Positions 1 through 11,880 of a stretch of 64,000 nucleotides of DNA are shown piece after piece. Every line of letters starts with the position of its first letter. Position 1 is the stretch's first letter. Both the position numbers and the translations under genes were made by a program. The stretch comes from Owenia fusiformis (taxonomy: Eukaryota > Annelida > Polychaeta > Sabellida > Oweniidae): NCBI GenBank assembly GCA_903813345.2, contig CAIIXF020000005.1, forward strand, positions 17,673,375-17,737,374. The letters run 5' to 3'. Under the pieces are notes generated by a model, which was not told the DNA's origin, made no database searches, and saw nothing but the letters and a program-made list of their open reading frames with translations.

Positions 1-652
1 AAAAAAATCGTTCCACTACTTTTCGAGTTATAGTAAAATATGTTAAAATGGTTGCCATTTTTCAAAATGGCCGCCTTCTACCAAAATTGTCATTAGACAG
101 TGTGCCATGCTTATAGTATTCACATACCAAATATGAACAAAATCGCTTCACTACTTTTCGAGTTATAGTAAAATACGTTAAAAATGTGGCCATTTTTCAA
201 AATGGCCACCTTCTACCAAAAGTGTCATTAGACAGTGTGCCATGCTTATAGTATTCACATACAAAATATGAAAAAAATCACTCCACTACTTTTCGAGTTA
301 CAGCAAAAATTGTAAAATAACGAGTAAAGGCCGCCATTTTTCAAGATGGCTGCCATGTGCTTCTTTAATATCTACATTTCTAGCTTTATTAATGTCCTTT
401 ATAATTTTTTCACATTTAAAACATATTGCAATTACAGTTTTACATATTGCACCTAAATTACTATAAAATCGGCACTAAAATGGCTGCCATTTTGAAAATC
501 AGCTTTCGAGCAGAACTTCTACATCCATAAGGTATATTTGTACAAAATATGAACAAAATCGGGCCAACAGTAAATGAGTTATTGCCCGGACGGACGGACG
601 GACGGAGGTGTTCCCTATATCCCTCAGAACTTCGTTCGATGGGATAATGATG
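1..652. repeat. Dispersed repeat, partial copy, with roughly 125-bp internal units
   Basis: Tandem units of about 125 bp carry an inverted motif (GGCCATTTTTCAAAATGGCC) and the words CATACCAAATATGAACAAAA and CTTTTCGAGTTATAGTAAAA. After two to three units comes a unique tail with a short CGGA run, ending near CTTCGTTCGATGGGATAAT. The same arrangement recurs in the same orientation at 39500-40803, so this is an interspersed family cut by the left window edge. No coding capacity is seen. The superfamily is not recognised. Confidence 0.75.
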
Positions 653-744
653 AGAAATAAATAAACTCTAACAGGCTGAGGGGTTTCACTAGCAGCAGGC
701 AACAGGCGATTTTCACTGGTTGTTTTCACAAAATCGCTTTTTAT

Positions 745-3362
745 TAGAGGTGTAACTCGCCAGAAAAATCCAACTCGAGTTCAACTTGCCAAATATTTCC
801 AAAACTCGAGTAAAACTCGAGTTCATTCATTTCGTCCAGTACATATTGTAAACCCGGGTATACAAAATTACTGTAACTTCAACACGCCTAACCATCGCGT
901 AGGTAGGCGTCACCGTACAGCGTCAAAAAATAGCGGAGTACAGTTTTCTGTACGGTGACGCAAATTAACTGCTTTGAAGCAAAAACTATGACATGGGTTT
1001 AAAAAAAATTAATTTGATGAAAACTAATACGATATCATGTGAAATAAAAACAGCATTCTCTTAGGAATGGTTTTAACTTTGTAATTATGATAAATGTTTT
1101 ACGAGCACTGTTCGGATTTTTCTGAGTGAATCGGCCCACATAATCGACCAGAGTGAAAAAAGGTTGTTTTTTCACATTTTGTTTGGTTATTATTTTCCGT
1201 GCCGTCTGAGAGTATGGATTATTTTTATGAGAATATGTATTTGTATTCATTATGTATATTTAAAAAATATCAAATTTGTACGATGACGCATCAGCTGTAC
1301 GTTGACGATTCATTATAATTTGTGAGAAGTAATTCATTATTTATTACTTCAAATCGCATAAGTTTTGGAGTGGAAGTTCAAATGTTGATCCAATCAGGTA
1401 TCCCTCGTATACATGTTGTCAAAATGATCAGTGAAAGTTACTGCAGTCACTTTTGCATTTAAGATGGCGGACAGGAAGTGTCGATCTCGATATTTTTAGT
1501 TTTCATCGAATTCTTTATAGTTGGCGTTATGCTTTGATGAACTAAATGAGACTAGGCTTTTATGAAATGGAAACTCTGGAGTATGATCATTTGTTCATAT
1601 ATAGTGCATGGGCGCTACAATTCAACGATATCTTCCATCGCTTAATGGAAGGTTACTGGAAATGTGTGATACGGTAGGGGTCATGAAACCAAAAACTCAG
1701 TATATTTGATGCTATGTTATTATTGTTTTAAAACAAGGGATGTCACAAGTAAATCTCATCTTGCACGTGTGCATGGGGTAAAGATGGCTATGTAGGCTAT
1801 TTTTGTTAGTCATATGAGAAAAGCCTGGTCTTTATTTCAAATGATATCAAAGCATTGCGTCAACTTTCAAATAGTTAATTCCATGAAAACTAAAAATATC
1901 GAAATTAATACTTCCTGTCCGCCATCTTAAATGCTAAGGTGACGGCTGTAACCTTCGCTTGATACTTACCAGTGATAATGTAGATGTGACGCTTCTTTAC
2001 CTCTTGTTCGAACAGTAAGCTTAGAGTTGAATGTGTTTCAGTATTTAATCCTTGTTATCAGACATAAGAATTGATCTTTTCAATGTTGAATGGGATACAA
2101 CATTTGAATTTCCACACAAAAACTTATGGAATCTTAAGTTAATACTCAGGGGTAATGTATTACACTTCATGAAATCTAAGGAATCGTCACCGTACAGCAG
2201 ATGCGTCACCGTACAGATCTGATCTTTTTTAAATAAATGCAGTGAATGATTATTTGCCGAATATTCATCTGTTCTAAAATGTGTAGATAACAAATACATA
2301 TTCTCATAAAAATAATCCATACTCTCAGACGACAGGGAAAATAATAACCAAACGAAAAGTGAAAAAAACAACATTTTTCTCTCGAGTCGATTGTGTGGGC
2401 CGATCCAGTCAGAAAAAATCCGAACAGTGCTTGAAAAACTTTTATCATAATTAGAAAGTTAAAACCATTCCTAAGAGAATGCTGTTTTTATTACACTCAA
2501 AATCGTATTTATTTTCATCTAATTAATTTTTTTAAAACCCCCATTATAGTTTTTGCTTCAACTCAGTTAATTTTCGTCACCGTACAGAAAACTGTACTAC
2601 TGTATCTTTTGACGCTGTACGGTGACGCCTGCTTACGCGATGGTTAGGCGTGTTCAAGCGGCAAGTTTCTCTGGTTTAGTCACATCTAAAAGGTGTTTAA
2701 CACGTTGGGCCCATAAGAAAGTGTGGTATTCATTGCAGTTATCTCATATTTCAATCAAAAATGATCTGGTATGAATGTCGCCGCATACGGTAAGGACGAG
2801 AGATCGCTAGAATCTAACCAAATAATATTTTAGAAAACCCAGAATGGCCCCTCAAATTAATGAATGGTTTTCCTGGATTATATCGATCTTAAGTTAAGAC
2901 TCATGATCTTAATTTAATGATCTGATCATCTTTTTTATGTAAAAGTCGTGTAAACGACGTGAGAATAAGGGCACCATTTTTATTCAATTTTAGTGACTAC
3001 TCTTTCTATTATCGCCTGTTGAGTTCCTTCGATAGTCGATCTTTTTCTGATTTTTTTGGTGTAACTCGTCATTCCACAATATTTGTTGAACTTTGTGAAG
3101 CTTTGAGAGTGTTTTTTAGGTGGCGGGAGCTAAATATGGCGATCATTGGTATATTTATTCCACTAATGAAGTAGTGTTGCACGATCTCTGGGACCCGAAT
3201 TCATTTTACATGCAAGATAGGCTAAAACTCGCGAGTTGACTCGAGTTATAGCTAGCTCGCGAGTTGAAATAGATTGCGAGTTTCTAGAGGACAACTCAAG
3301 CCAGTGTATAGGCAGCTCTGACGAGCTGTACTCGAGTTACTGACTCAGGAGTTACACCTCTA
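745..3362. mobile_element. Non-autonomous hAT-type element, 2.6 kb, with 8-bp target duplication
   Basis: The element starts TAGAGGTGTAACTC and ends with its exact reverse complement. It is flanked on both sides by the same 8 bp, CTTTTTAT (737-744 and 3363-3370). An AGAGGTG terminus plus an 8-bp duplication is the hallmark of hAT transposons. Subterminal DNA on both sides carries repeated ACTCGAG or CTCGAGT words, as expected for transposase-binding sites. No transposase frame is present. The interior is occupied by a long palindrome (881-2654). It lies downstream of the last visible GPKOW exon, presumably in its next intron. Confidence 0.85.
881..2654. repeat. Long inverted repeat (foldback) nested in the hAT-type element
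   Basis: The left arm starting AACACGCCTAACCATCGCG at 881 is mirrored by a right arm ending at 2654. Pairing continues through the GTCACCGTACAG motifs, the AACAGCATTCTCTTAGGAAT block and the AAGATGGCGGACAGGAAGT / ACTTCCTGTCCGCCATCTT pair at about 1463 and 1911. Arms are about 650-750 bp with a loop of a few hundred bases. Open frames inside are mirror copies within the arms and look non-coding. No target duplication was found at its own ends, so it may be the hAT element's interior rather than a separate insertion. Confidence 0.8.
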
Positions 3363-3530
3363 CTTTTTATAACTTTTCCATGTTCAGTTTATGATTTCCA
3401 TTAATTTTGCCTGTTGTTTTCATTTATTTAGCATGTTGTGAGAAATTCTAGTGAAACCCCTGCTCTAAGAATTTTAGCATTTAACTTTATAGACACATTT
3501 ACTGTAAAATAATGGACATAAAACACAAAC

Positions 3531-6500
3531 CTTTCTCCTTCGTGTTTTCTCTTTGTGCCGCTTCTCTCCAGATCTCCATCTCTCTCCCTGCTATCTCTGT
3601 ATTTATCCTCCTTGTATTTATCTTCCCTGTGTTTATCAGAATCCTCTTTGTGTTTTGAGGATTTATCTCCATGTTTAGAGTCTCTATATTTGTCTGTATC
3701 TCTATGTTTTTCAGAATGTCTGTGCCTATCTCTATGTTTATCGGAGTCTCTATGTTTACTTGAGTCTCTATGTTTATGTGAATCATTAGATTGAGAATCA
3801 GAGTCAGTGTCTTTATTTTTGCTGGACTTTCCATGTCCATCATCCTTATATTTGTCAGACTTGCCTTTATCTAGAAATAAAATAGGAAACTTAAATCTAA
3901 ACATAATGAAGCAAATGATTTTCTGACAGTACCACATTCTAAATAAAAGAGTGTGACCTAAAACTGTGCATCCCATTTAAAATAGTGAATAAACTTCAAA
4001 AATAAAAAAATCCTTTATTAACTGAAAGATAACTTTGATAACAGCCAAAATGTTGCTGTGAATTGCTAAGCATGTCTAAAACTTAATTGGCAAAGCATTA
4101 TATCATAAACAGCTATTCTGTTCCAGTGTGATATTAACAGCCTCTATAATTGTTAGATTAAGAGGAACTCTGGAAATAACATTACTGAACTCTTTCTTCA
4201 AGTCACTTCCTTGTCTCCTTGATACTTACTGAGGTATTTAGAGTATTTTTCATATTCTTTACTGGACACTAGTTTTATGATGTATTGGCTCAGTGATACA
4301 GATTTACCACTCAGTGCTAGCTTAATCACAACTCTGCCTTGATCACCATCTATTCCCTCCACCTGAAATATATTCCCACTTATAAGCATATGGTTTACAT
4401 TGTACAATATGATAAGTTATTCAATGATTCAAGTAAAACAAATAAAACATTTTGCACAAGAAATCTGTATTTCATGAGACTTCAGTCGAGTGAAATATAT
4501 CCTTTTAAAGAACATCTTTCTGAAGAACACAATACAATTTTTCTTGTATTTTGCAAGAATTCATTGAAAAATGAAATAAAGTTTTAATTCAATGGAATTC
4601 CATTATTCCATTATGTTTAGTTATTATTGGAAAAAGAAATACATGTATAATGGACACATGGGAGTAGCCCCAGATATAGCCTAAGAACGTATCAGCGTCA
4701 TGAAGTTCAATATTTTACTTACCTTGCCATACAGGTCTCTATTAGCTCCACCAGTAACAACAACATAAGCTCCTATACCCAGTATCAACTTTTCCTCTTT
4801 CTCATCCTTTTTGCCCATATTTGTCTCTTCAATTGTTTTCAAAGCACTTCTATCAGCTCCCAGCCCTAATCCCTTTGGCCGGATATTTACTTCTATGGGC
4901 TTGACTTTCCTATAAGAAAAATCATGTCTCTTTATTTTTATTTATTTTCTGTATCATTATCTTCAATTCTATACAAGCAATGACCATGGTACATGAAATC
5001 ATCAATAATAATGGCGCATGTATTCTGTATTTTAAATTGTTATATTAAAGAGAGAATCAGAGATAGCGAGCAGGCTAAACAAAAAATTGTTCCAATAACG
5101 CAGATGCGAGTAGGTAGTTACCAGATTCCCCACCAGGTGGCTCGTTCGGGTCAGATAGCATGGCGGGTATAGTAGAAAGTTCCCTTTAACTTAAATTACA
5201 TCTATTTGCGTGGTTCAATTTTCATATAACCCCTATGTATCTAATAGTTATGCAAATTAAAATATGTCCAGTAAAATAAAATGTTATCTGTCCAATACAA
5301 GAAAAGATAATTCACTTTTTGTGATTTTGTAACATGGGGTCTATGGGGAATCAACCCGAACAAGAAGTCACACTTTCAAAAAAAATTAGATTTTCAAAGT
5401 TGATATACAATTTTCGAAACCACATTTCTAGATGTACTTTTACATGCAGATTTCAAATATGACATCACTCTGAATTTTGAATATTTAATGACGTAAATCA
5501 AGATTATTTCTACTCGCATCTAGTCTATTTTAGAATACTTTTGGCTCATGTCATTCCTTGTCATGTCTATTTTCTAAAAAATCACAAAAGTGCATACTTT
5601 ATTCCAGGAAAACTAACGATTTTTACAATAATGTATTATTTTTCTATAAGAATGGTTACCATTCTTATTATTTGGGAGAATTTAAACATTTTTCACTCAT
5701 TTTTGCACTATGAATCATTAATAACTTCACCAATTTATAACATATTGTGAATCTTTTAGGAGATATTGTATTTGATATTGTAAGGAACAGATTGGTAGGT
5801 CAATTATACATGTTGCTTGTAATTTTGTCACCCCCTATAGATCAGATTCTGCCTTTAATACAGTAAAACCTGTCTTCTCCAAATGCAATTGAGACCAGTC
5901 AAAAGTGTTTGGGATAGCAGGTATTTACATTTCAAGGTTTCTAATAGGTGAGTCAATGGGAAATAACAAAATTGAGACCAAAAAAGTGTTCACATTGGTA
6001 GATATTCAGATCAACAAAATGTTTAAATATGCAGGTTTTACTTTATTTGATTTTTTGTTGACTTTCAATAGACATATAATTTCACTAAACCATGGACTGA
6101 AATCATCATTAAAACTTGTCTTGCTAAACTTACGAACAAAATTTCTTTATTTGAAATGCTGAACCACCTTAAGGTGAACTGATCTTGAATAGTACTTGCC
6201 TTTTGGAGCTTGATCCAATGCCTTCCTCCTCTGAGAATCCCATGCCTCGAAGCATGGCCATTCCATATTGTTCTATGGGCACTTCATCGTAATCTGCCTC
6301 CTGAGCCTAAAACACAAATAACATTTTCATATTGCTAAAGTTATGGGTTTTCATCTGCAATTGTCAAAATTTCAACTTGCTCTTGCCTTTACATCTCGAG
6401 AGATGGTATATTGGAGGAAATTGAATTGAGGTTTCAACCTAATTATTCCAAAATTGAACTCATAGGAGTTATATGTTGTACACCTCTTAGATCGCATATT

Positions 6501-9500
6501 ACAAGCACAGGATTATTCTGATATTACCTTATAGACTCTAGTTTTACATTTTTTCTATTTAGAAGACTTTTTTTTGCACGTAATACGTGTATATGCCACT
6601 GTGGTGTCTTAGATTGTGACATGTTGCATGTTTTGTATATATTTTTATGATAAATAAATAAATAAAAAAAAATATTTGATTCTACAGTAGCAATTATATA
6701 TTTTTCACCCGTTATTACCTCAATCATATATTCTTACATTATTACTAGTATATCAACTAAATATAAATAAAACTAAAAGATGTTTAACCAAAGATTCTTA
6801 CACCATCTGGTCTAAGGTCTACATTGAGTTTTTCGTCAGTTTCGAAGCCCTCTGGAACTTTGTTCTGCAGGAGTAGAGGGATGGCAAGGGTCTGTTTCTG
6901 CTTTTCCCTGTCTTCCCAGTCTTCTTCATGTTTCTTTGCATCTAGAAAAAGCAAAGTCCACATTGGAAATTAGACAAGAGAAGTTGAAATAACTTCCTTT
7001 TCACTTCCATTGGTCGATGACTGACATCATCATCACTGATTCAACCAACCTCTCACATTACCAATAACCATCTATGATTACTGTAATTAACCCTCTATTG
7101 TAATTTAAACTACCTAGAATGCCTATGGCGATTGGTAGTAGATATTTTGTGTATTTTTTGTTTAAGAAGGAAATAAATAATATGTTAAAAAAAATCACTG
7201 ATTCATCACTGATCATCATTCATTGATCATGTCACTTATAACAAAATTTTGTAATTGTTTCGATCAATAAAATGTTAGTTTCTGCCAGTTAAACTATATT
7301 TTGCCCCATTACATTACATCGTCAGTCTGGAGAAAAAGTACTAAAACTGCATTTTACTCTTATTTTACTAAAAAATGCCATTTTGACCAGATTTAAAAAA
7401 TATTTTTCGTTAAATATTAGAACATCATATATCTTTCTTCCACATACAAATGAAATTGGTCCACATGTATTTGAGTTATCATCCAATCCAGGATGATAGA
7501 CTGATGAAAGGATGAACTCGCCACTATCATCCATTATATTTACTGGACACTGATAGGCTGAAATATAATGTCATAAAGCCCTGAAATGTTACTGACCGTT
7601 TACTAATTCTTGTATGGCTTCAGATTCAAGGTCATCTTTCCCATCATTTATTGAGACCTTCTCATGTTTTGAGACCTTTCCCTTGTCTGCACCACCATTC
7701 TTATCATCACCATTAATTAACTTTTCTGCTGTCTTTGTCTTCCAGTTGTTTGTTGTGATAAGAGGAATCACGAGTGGTTTCTTTGGCTCAGCTTCTGGCC
7801 TTGTACTGGAAATGGATAATTATTCTATCATTATAAAATGAACTGGCAAATCTTTTTCTTTTGGAGAGTAAATTGTATAGAAAAGAAGATTGCTTATATC
7901 CAACTATAAACAATTTTCTCCCTGGACTTAAACAGAAATATATTCAGTAGGCCAATTATGATCATATCTATCATAAATAAAATTGTTTTAGTTCAAAATA
8001 AAACATTTAACATGATTTTATAATAATGGGTTTTATGGGATATCACTTTGACTAGTTAAAAAATTAATCATAAAAATCATGTTTATTTTTTCTGGCATCT
8101 AGTCTATTGTAAACAATCCAGACATTGAGTTTATTTCTCTATTGAAATTTCTATTTATTTTGAAACACACACTTAGAAGTTGTCATTTCTATGCCTATTG
8201 AATCGCAAAATGATAATAATGATGTTTCACTCAATGAACAATAACATACAAAATTTTATGGCATTTCATTAAAATAAATGCATGTACAATTTGCGTCATT
8301 AATGTACCATTGATATATTGTCCCATTGTTCTGTCACTTTCTAAATATTTATTTTGCATTTGAAAATATTTCATTGTTCTAAATTGGGTTTTTGATCTCA
8401 TAAATGTGGTTTTAGTATAATGAATGTGCCTTTTAAAGTTTGTACATTGTATGTAGGATAAAATAAGTAATTATCAATTTCTGTCAACAAGTTTATCGAT
8501 GCTATTATTTACTGCATACAGAAAAATATTTTTAGACTTGCATTCAATATTTTATCTATCCATGTGAGCCTTTACATAGTTAAATTGTATACTTGTACAT
8601 GTTTTAACCTCTTGAATACCCAGAATGACGGATATATCTGTCACAAATAAAATCCATTTGGAACCCAGAACGACAGATATATCTGTCACAGAATTTTCCA
8701 CTAAAACTGCTCTAACTTTGGCATTTTCTATCCAATCTTCACAAATTATGTATTAGAATGTATGTAATAGGCCTATGTTTACTATTCTCATGAAATCAAA
8801 TATCAAACATTGTGTTTTTAAATGGAAATATCCAGAAAACTAGCAGAAAATGAAAAAAATGCTCTGGTTTCAAACCCTTTTTAGAGGCTGGTTTTCAAGA
8901 GGTTAAAGGGCACTGAAATATTTTTGTTATACTAAAAATAGTTGTTATACTAAAACAATGTTTTTAAAAAGCCTTTACTGATATTGACAAAAGTGTGACC
9001 AATATCCTGTCTACCAAGGTTATAAGTCTCAACCCCAATAAACCATTTCAATTGCTGTAATGGAGAGCTTTCAGAAAATATGTCAGCAAGATTTATTGGT
9101 ATCGCTTTGGATATCATTTCATGAAAATTACAACGTTCTTCTTGAAAATATGGACATGTGTTAAGTCTGTGCTCTAGATTTTTTGTTGAGCATGGGCACC
9201 ATTCATACATGGGAGATATGGGGGATTTATTTTCTTCCATTTACATGAATACTTTTCATTGCGCAAATTAAACTTGCCTGCTCAGGCTAAGAACTTAATG
9301 TGATCACTTAAATATAATAAATATCAGAGGTGTCACTGGTCAGATATTCTTCAGGTGGGGTCGGGTTAGGTAATTTCAGGACGGGTCAGAAGAAAACAGG
9401 AAAATAAATAAGACTTAATTGTGGAACCATCTAATTTCTGTATAACATCTTTTAATAACATCATTACTGCATATCATGCTTTGGTAAAGGAGAATGATAG

Positions 9501-11164
9501 AAACTTAGCATTTTATTGTTCGGGAAGAACTGTAAATTATGTCCGTTCGTAATTCATTAGTATACAAGAAATAGGCAAGCTAGAATTCTGAAATTTTTGC
9601 CGAGAATATAAACCATTTTACAATGATTCACGTTATTCCTGAGTGTTCTGACCCAATCCAAAATTGGTAAGTTCTTGTTTGTGACCTGAGCCCTCTAACG
9701 CAAGAATTGGGTCGACTTCGGGTCGGTGTAACACCTCTAATAAATATACCTGGAATCAATTATGTTTTAATTTGATGTGTCAGTTTAATTTTACGATCCA
9801 GGACACTCAGACGAACAGACACAATGACGGACATGCGGAAATGTCACTTTAGAGATTGGTAAGTGTAGCCTCATTTTACTCGTATAAATGAACATTTAAC
9901 ACAATAATATTGTGTTCAATCGCTTGATGTTATCATGGGCTTTCAAAGCCCATGATGTTATGTGTTTTTATATTATTGTCAAGTATCAGTTGCACGTTAT
10001 CGCGGAAAAATGGTTTCGATGGATTCAGAACTTGCATCAAAGGAAAGAATAGTAAGGAGGTTAAACTCAATAATGGCCCCAAGAAAATTCCTAATAATAA
10101 AGAACGCCGTTATTGAGTTTAACGACGTTGAACTACTACTTTTTGCAAGGCCTGACTTTGTCGCTAACATGCTAAATATAAGAGTTAGCTGACGTTTGGG
10201 AGTCTGACTTACCTTCTAAAGGTTAGAACCCGAATCTTAATAAAACCATATCACCTTTGTTTCGTCAACCATGGAGCATTTGCCACAACATCCAAGAGGT
10301 AAATCATGGACCGAGAAAATGAATGATTTCCTTGTAAGTTCCGGAAGTTTCAATACGAAAAATTACCGAACATATATGAAAACCGAATATTTGTTCGTTG
10401 TTTTCACGATTTACAGGTTCGTATGTTCTTCAATGTTTTGGTCTAAATTATAAAGCATCACCAACAGGTCTTACTCTATTAATCGACTAATACAGCAGAC
10501 GGCTCATATTTCTACGTAGCATTTCGTTCAGACAAATAGTGGGACTGTAGATCACGCAGTTTCGTTTGTTGCGTACTTCACTCGAAATTGGTAATTTTAT
10601 ATTGGCTACTTCACTTAGCTTGGCGGATGTAGAACATTGCTTAATATTCTTTTAATTTTCACACCAGACATGCTTGGTTGACACGTCAACAAAGTAAAGT
10701 TCAAGGGTCAATGCGTTATTTCGTGATAACTACAACGCCTTCCCGAAAGTCAACATTGATGAAAAATGAAAAAGTCGGAAAAGCATTTACACTAATTTCT
10801 ATCAAATGCTATGTTTATGCATCATCATCGACGCAACAAAGGTGATATGGTTTCATTAAGATTCGGGTTCTAACCTTTAGAAGGTAAGTCAGACTCCCAA
10901 ACGTCAGCTAACTCTTATATTTAGCATGTTAGCGACGAAGTCAGGCCTTGCAAAAAGTAGTAACAAAAAATGTGACAAAAAGTTTAGTTGCCTTTACAAA
11001 ATTTACCTTTTCACTTTTGTTCCCTCAACAGAAGTTACAAAATCGGGATCTCCTTGCACATTGTTTTCATCACTTTTGATTGCCCCCGACTGAAGTTTCT
11101 TTGTTTCGATCTTCTTGCTAAAACCAAAGGAGAAACTTGGCTTTTCAGAACCATTTTCAGCCAT
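3531..11164 (-). CDS. GPKOW: GPKOW-like G-patch and KOW-motif spliceosomal protein (3' partial)
   Basis: Coding exons: 11164-11007, 7805-7597, 6941-6802, 6306-6200, 4909-4723, 4362-4230 and 3870-3531; phases agree at every junction, giving about 424 residues. GPKOW (Spp2-like) is a nuclear RNA-binding protein that works with the DHX16/Prp2 helicase in spliceosome activation. The N-terminus has the SFSFGFSKK block. Exons 2 and 3 carry paired LVIPLI and LAIPLL motifs. Exon 4 holds the G-patch ([11 protein letters not shown], then [11 protein letters not shown] in exon 5), and exons 5-6 the first KOW domain ([20 protein letters not shown]). Exon 7 is a Lys/His/Arg/Asp repeat ([10 protein letters not shown] type) ending KRKHEGE, where vertebrate proteins have a short basic linker. 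The C-terminal KOW domain is not found in 1-3530 and should lie beyond the left edge. Intron 4 uses a GC donor. Start chosen at the first ATG before the conserved N-terminal block. Confidence 0.9.
5101..5530. repeat. Interspersed repeat with GATGCGAGTAG ends
   Basis: The left end carries CAGATGCGAGTAG and the right end CTACTCGCATCTAGTC, giving short inverted termini in GPKOW intron 5. The right part recurs inverted at 49951-50100 (AATAGACTAGATGCGAGTAG, then AAATAATCTT), and a weaker relative ends near 8110 (GGCATCTAGTCTATT). No open frame; family unknown. Confidence 0.55.
6195..6200 (-). other. GPKOW: Non-canonical GC splice donor of GPKOW intron 4
   Basis: On the minus strand the exon ends TCCAAAAG and the intron begins gcaagtac. 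Only this GC donor leaves two bases (AG), which join the first base of the next exon (4909) to keep the frame running from the G-patch into RKVKPIEV. The nearest GT, five bases downstream, would break the frame. The rest of the site (AG|GCAAGT) matches the strong consensus typical of GC-AG introns. Confidence 0.8.
8950..9240 (-). pseudogene. Possible LINE C-terminal fragment (Cys/His motif)
   Basis: A 96-residue open frame contains [19 protein letters not shown], a Cx1C-x7-Hx3C type arrangement followed by a basic/acidic helix-like stretch. This resembles the short Cys/His motif after the reverse transcriptase domain of some non-LTR retrotransposons (pattern C-x-C ... ExHxLxxCP). No reverse transcriptase domain is found nearby, so at most a 3' fragment survives. 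It lies in GPKOW intron 1, same strand, and no splice phase joins it to the gene. Identification rests on the motif only. Confidence 0.35.
9325..9739. mobile_element. Short hAT-type element with 8-bp target duplication
   Basis: It begins CAGAGGTGTCAC and ends GTAACACCTCTA, and is flanked by perfect 8-bp copies of ATAAATAT (9317-9324 and 9740-9747). The ends match those of the 745-3362 element, so both are probably mobilised by the same hAT transposase. No coding capacity. It sits in GPKOW intron 1. Confidence 0.8.
9926..9961. repeat. 20-bp palindrome flanked by 8-bp direct repeats
   Basis: CATGGGCTTTCAAAGCCCAT (9934-9953) is an almost perfect hairpin with the direct repeat GATGTTAT on either side (9926-9933 and 9954-9961). 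This looks like the footprint of a transposon that left an 8-bp duplication. It could also be chance. Confidence 0.5.
10134..10962. mobile_element. Foldback MITE with roughly 128-bp inverted arms
   Basis: The left arm (10134-10262) runs TACTACTTTTTGCAAGG ... TAAAACCATATCACCTTTGTT. The right arm (10835-10962) is its near-exact reverse complement. The interior is about 570 bp and has no recognisable protein. It lies in GPKOW intron 1, ending 44 bp inside the donor of exon 1. A second small hairpin (GTTAAACTCAATAA / TTATTGAGTTTAAC, about 10059-10124) sits just outside the left arm. Confidence 0.8.
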
Positions 11165-11880
11165 TTTCAACGTGATTTCTACGTTTGAAGAGCTCCGTTT
11201 GAAGAGCGCATATCCCACTAAGTCACGGGTGATAAACCTGTTGTTTCGTACAGTAAGATTTTATTGAAATTACAATAACAATGCAATTCTATCATTGTAT
11301 CAAATTAAATTGCGCACTTTCTCTCCAACATATACACGGGTGTAGCTAGCTATGAAGACTTTGAGGTAGTCGAGAGTTTTAGACTGATATGCTGTCACAG
11401 GGATCTGAAAACTAACAGGGGGGGGGGGGGGCATTTCAAGTCTGAAAAAGAGAAAGGCCAACTAATATTTGGAGCCCTTAAATTAGGTCATCCGCCCAGT
11501 GATGTCACATTGGTAGAATTATTATAGACTATTTTGCTATTTGCCTAGATATTAAGATTTACCCTGAGTGTTGTCAGCCAGGGTATTTTGGAAAACGATA
11601 GCTTTTCAAAAAGTAAAAATAATTCGAAGTAAAATATTCTGTTAAACATCAACATATTCTGTTTAACATATTTACATTTGCACGAAGAGTATTTTGATAA
11701 AGTGCATATTAGTCTTATAGATGTGTTTTCTCATCACTGATATTTTGGGTTCAATGAAGACAGTCAATCAACTTGCCCGAAGCCGGGCCCGAAGCCTCTG
11801 ATCATAAAGCAGGACTAAATTGACCAATCAATGTCAACGCGGAAGTTTAAATTGTTTTTCATAGTATCTTCATCAACAAT

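Noticed and set aside
2045-2448. Minus-strand frames of 80-109 codons
   Set aside because: They are in the arm of the palindrome at 881-2654 and are mirrored in the other arm; no protein features.
3555-3794. Plus-strand Leu/Ser/Cys-rich frame opposite GPKOW exon 7
   Set aside because: Antisense shadow of the KHRD repeat coding region.
9962-10192. 76-codon plus-strand frame ([20 protein letters not shown])
   Set aside because: It runs into the inverted arm of the foldback at 10134-10962 and has no splice or homology support.
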